Of a DNA stretch of 64,000 nucleotides, positions 61,010 to 64,000 are shown one piece after another (position 1 is the first letter of the stretch; each line of letters opens with the position of its first letter). The position numbers and the translations under genes are program-made. The DNA lies in the NCBI RefSeq assembly GCF_037975245.1, contig NC_092572.1, positions 32,709,989-32,773,988 on the forward strand. The letters are read 5' to 3'. The DNA is from Apostichopus japonicus (taxonomy: Eukaryota > Echinodermata > Holothuroidea > Aspidochirotida > Stichopodidae). The notes under the pieces were generated by a model. That model saw only the letters and a list, made by a program, of their open reading frames with translations, searched no databases and was not told where the DNA came from.

Positions 61010-62110
61010 CCCATTGACAGGGTCCGACATGTTTGCTATTTTGGAACTAGTTGTAAATGGGGTAGGGGATCGTTTTCAAACATAACAGTCGTGTGATCCA
61101 AGGTCAACAAAGGTCAATTAGGGGTCAAAACTAGTATTTTTGCTATAACTTGAAAATAAAATGTCCGTCAGGGTTGGGAGTTACGCTATTGTAATCCATT
61201 AGTCATCTTTGTGACCTTTGACCTAATGTTGACCTCTGGTGACCTGTATTAGTTTCTTTGGTTATTTCAAGTTTTGTGGCCATATTCTAAAATGGCCTTC
61301 CGATCAAAATTGTCCATGGATTGACTCCTGTGCGACCTTCGGGTGCAAAGTTATCAGAGGTTAAGGTTATTTTAATAAAATATGCTCATTTTAGGAGATA
61401 CAGGGCACAGAAAAAAGTTTGTCTATATATTAATATATGATAGAGCTCTGTGTGCTCTATAGACGAATCTAACTCCCGCTTTGAACAGACACCCGGCTCT
61501 TAAGTTATGAGGTGCCAATGGTTGGATTTGATACCTTCTTAGCAATAACATTGTGTGTGTACATTGGAGTGCACATCATTGAGGTGAACATTTTTAATAA
61601 AAACAGTCATGTCATCCAAGGTCATTCAAGGTTACTTATGGGCAAAAAATCTACCCACTTCTGCTAAATTTTGCAACAACTTCCAATTACGAAGGCTAAA
61701 ATGGCTGGTATATTGGGGCCAGTTGTAAATGAAGTCGGGGCACATTTGCCAAAATAACCGTTATGTAATCCAAGGTCACCAAAGGTCAATTATGGGTTAA
61801 ATATGTTTTTTTTTTTTGCAATAACTTGTGAAACTCCCACTGACAGAGTCTGACATTGTTGATATTTTGGGACTAGTTGTGAATGGGGTAAGCAATCATT
61901 CCAAACATAACATATGTCATCTAAGTTCGCCTATGGGCAAAAAACTGCCCAGTTATACTAATTATTGCAACAACTTCCAGTGAAGAAGTCTGACATGGCT
62001 GATATATTGGGACAAGTTGTGAATGGAGTAGATGCACATTTTTCTAAATACCTGTTATGTCATCTAAGGTCACCAAAGGTCAATTATATGGTCAATTCCA
62101 TGATAAGGTC
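61010..62110. repeat. Tandem AGGTCA-rich repeat block
   Basis: Several copies of a unit carry GTCTGACATGGCTGATAT, TTGTAAATGGGG and ATCCAAGGTCAnnnAAGGTCA. The copies are diverged. Related AGGTCA-rich sequence lies at 31370-31700 and 45780-46550. Confidence 0.8.
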
Positions 62111-62340
62111 AACATCATACCAAAAAATTTAAAATCATTGTACATTAAAATTGTATAAGTTTCCAATAAATAGAATACTTGTAGTTACTAAAAATAATTT
62201 TTTCACCCCCGAAACATCATTTGTTTGATTATGGGGTCGGTTACAACAAATGGTTCCCGTTGTAACTAAATTATGAAAAATACAGTGAAATTTCATTTTG
62301 TGCAGATTTGTACATAGTAATCATAGATATCATCAGTTTT

Positions 62341-63029
62341 TTGGACTAATTATATTTGCTATAGCATAGTGCTCAATTTAAAGCTTCAATTTTTTTTCGA
62401 CATCAAGGCATTAGACAATAGTGGTGAATTGAAAACACCCTCGATTTACTGTCACGCGAGTCACAAAATTTACTGTTTTTTTTTTTTCCTCCTTGCCTGC
62501 ACAATAGTTTTACTCCAAATAATGAATATCAAGTCTTCACATAGACACCAAAAGGATTACTGAATTTTCCTTTCCAGAAGATATTCAAATTTTGCGGAAA
62601 ATCACCCTTTATGAATGTCACGAGAGTCACGTCACGCGAGTCACGTCAAATCAAGATAGTGTTTCTACCTATTAACTGTGTGTTGGACTAATTATATTTG
62701 CTATAGCATAGTGCTCACTTAATAGCTTCAATTTTATTTTGATATCAAGGCATTAGACAACAGTGGTAAATAGAAAACAGTAAACACCCTCGATTTACTG
62801 TCACGGAGTCACAAAATTGACTGTTTTTTTTTTCCTCCTTGCCTGCACAATAGTTTTACTCCAAAATAATGAATATCAAGTCTTCACATAGATACCAAAA
62901 GGACTACTGAATTTTCCTTTTCAGAAGATATTCAAATTTTGCAGAAAATCACCCTTTACGAATGTCACGCGAGTCACGTCACGCGAGTCACGTCAAATCA
63001 AGATAGTGTTTCTACCTATTTACTGTGTG
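62341..63029. repeat. Direct tandem duplication of ~345 bp
   Basis: Copies 62341-62682 and 62683-63029 match closely from TTGGACTAATTATATTTGCT to CTATTTACTGTGTG. Each holds GTCACGCGAGTCAC motifs. Confidence 0.9.
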
Positions 63030-63961
63030 AAAATTACAGGGATGTTATATAGTTTGATGAATGAATCACTGATTAAAGATATCATATATGCATTCCCCTT
63101 TAATTAGGCAACTTGAATAATATGGGCACACATAATGCAACTAATTATCATAATTTCATTTGAAATATCAGAATTTAAAATCATGAATATTTATTCGCAA
63201 TATAATGCCTATTTTATCACCACATTTGGAAAGTTAGCACATGTCATTGACTTTTTAGTATTACACTAAAACATAATCTATATTTGTATCTGGCAATGCC
63301 ATGTGCTATGACTTGACAACCTTAAGGTCTTTAACTGCTCAATCATTCCCAAAATCCTATGAGCGAATGTATCTTCTCAAATATTACACTTTTGGTTTAT
63401 TCAAATATGACAAATGAGAATGGTAATTTGAATCACATTTTGATAGATCTGTTTCTTCTATAACTTTCAAATGAGTGACTTCAACAGACTAAATATTGTT
63501 ATAAATATTAATTGACAAAATATATTGCCTGAACAACTGTACTACCCGTACAGTATATTACCTACTGTCTGCAGTCATGAAGGTAACTCGGGGACATTAA
63601 TATCATCTGGACATTCCCAAGGGAAGTACCTTTTGGACACTTTCTAGACCAATGGAATGTTATATTTCACTATGCAAGATCTGTACCTTCAATTCACTAC
63701 TGCATTTGGTCTAGAACTATCCAAAAAGTGAACTTGTCACGCGAGTCACGTTTTCTTGTCACGCGAGTCACAATACATCTTCATCGTTATTTTCATGCGT
63801 TTCAACTTTTTTTCAAAGTTGCATAGCAATTGAGGTAGAGGTATTTTTCAACTTCGGTATGATTATAAAAAGTGGTTGGAAAATTTTTAATAAGACATAA
63901 GAAATCGAACATTTGTGTGTGCATTCTGATTTTTGCTAATAGTAACTGTCACGCGAGTCAC
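62451..63961. repeat. Recurrent 14-mer GTCACGCGAGTCAC
   Basis: Exact copies start at 62451, 62631, 62964, 62978, 63736, 63758 and 63948; near copies start at 62617 and 62800. Four of these lie outside simple unit duplication. Confidence 0.9.
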
Positions 63962-64000
63962 GTTTAGTTTTTCGCCAATTTCACCCCCAATACTTGAGGT
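63030..64000. other. AT-rich end of window
   Basis: No gene seen. Three exact GTCACGCGAGTCAC copies stand out from the AT-rich background. Confidence 0.55.

Overview
The window is animal genomic DNA, AT-rich, with widely spaced small exons joined by GT-AG introns, heavy transposon load and many G or C homopolymer runs. It looks like a marine invertebrate, and an echinoderm such as a sea cucumber is my best guess. That guess rests on texture and repeat style, not on a diagnostic gene. Most reading frames are shadows; the real coding signal is in short exons found by joining splice sites and codon phase.

The main discovery is a split gene on the minus strand, running from about 30.7 kb down to a stop codon at 6623. 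The 20 exons I can place encode, in order: a Cys-rich N-terminus of the kind found in KDZ (Kyakuja/Dileera/Zisupton) transposases; the KDZ transposase core; a homeodomain-like segment; an HMG box; a GTF2I-like repeat; an acidic linker; and a C-terminal chromodomain. From 19.8 kb down to the stop, all exon junctions agree in phase. One link (21.1 to 19.8 kb) and parts of the N-terminus are unresolved. The gene carries damage: a 1.13-kb hAT element with an 8-bp target duplication sits inside a KDZ exon, and two exons have one-base frameshifts.

A second gene, on the plus strand, has a tiny first coding exon (45401-45432) whose phase fits a large beta-propeller-like exon at 55217-55994. The intervening intron holds hAT elements, an AT microsatellite and a tandem repeat. 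The next intron starts with a 2.2-kb array of 222-bp units.

The rest is a mobile-element landscape. It includes a decayed Ty3/gypsy 3' end with LTR (5.6-6.5 kb), a LINE reverse-transcriptase fragment (1.9-2.2 kb), three hAT transposase fragments, two THAP-domain fragments, and many hAT-type elements bounded by 8-bp duplications, including a three-level nest at 40.15-41.64 kb. A SINE-like insert whose 5' end is U2 snRNA sequence (39.04 kb) lies inside another inverted-repeat element. The last 3 kb are tandem repeats, with a recurrent 14-mer GTCACGCGAGTCAC. Regions 2.2-5.6, 31-33.9, 35-38.3, 42.9-45.3, 51.3-53.7 and 58.3-60.3 kb hold no gene I can support.
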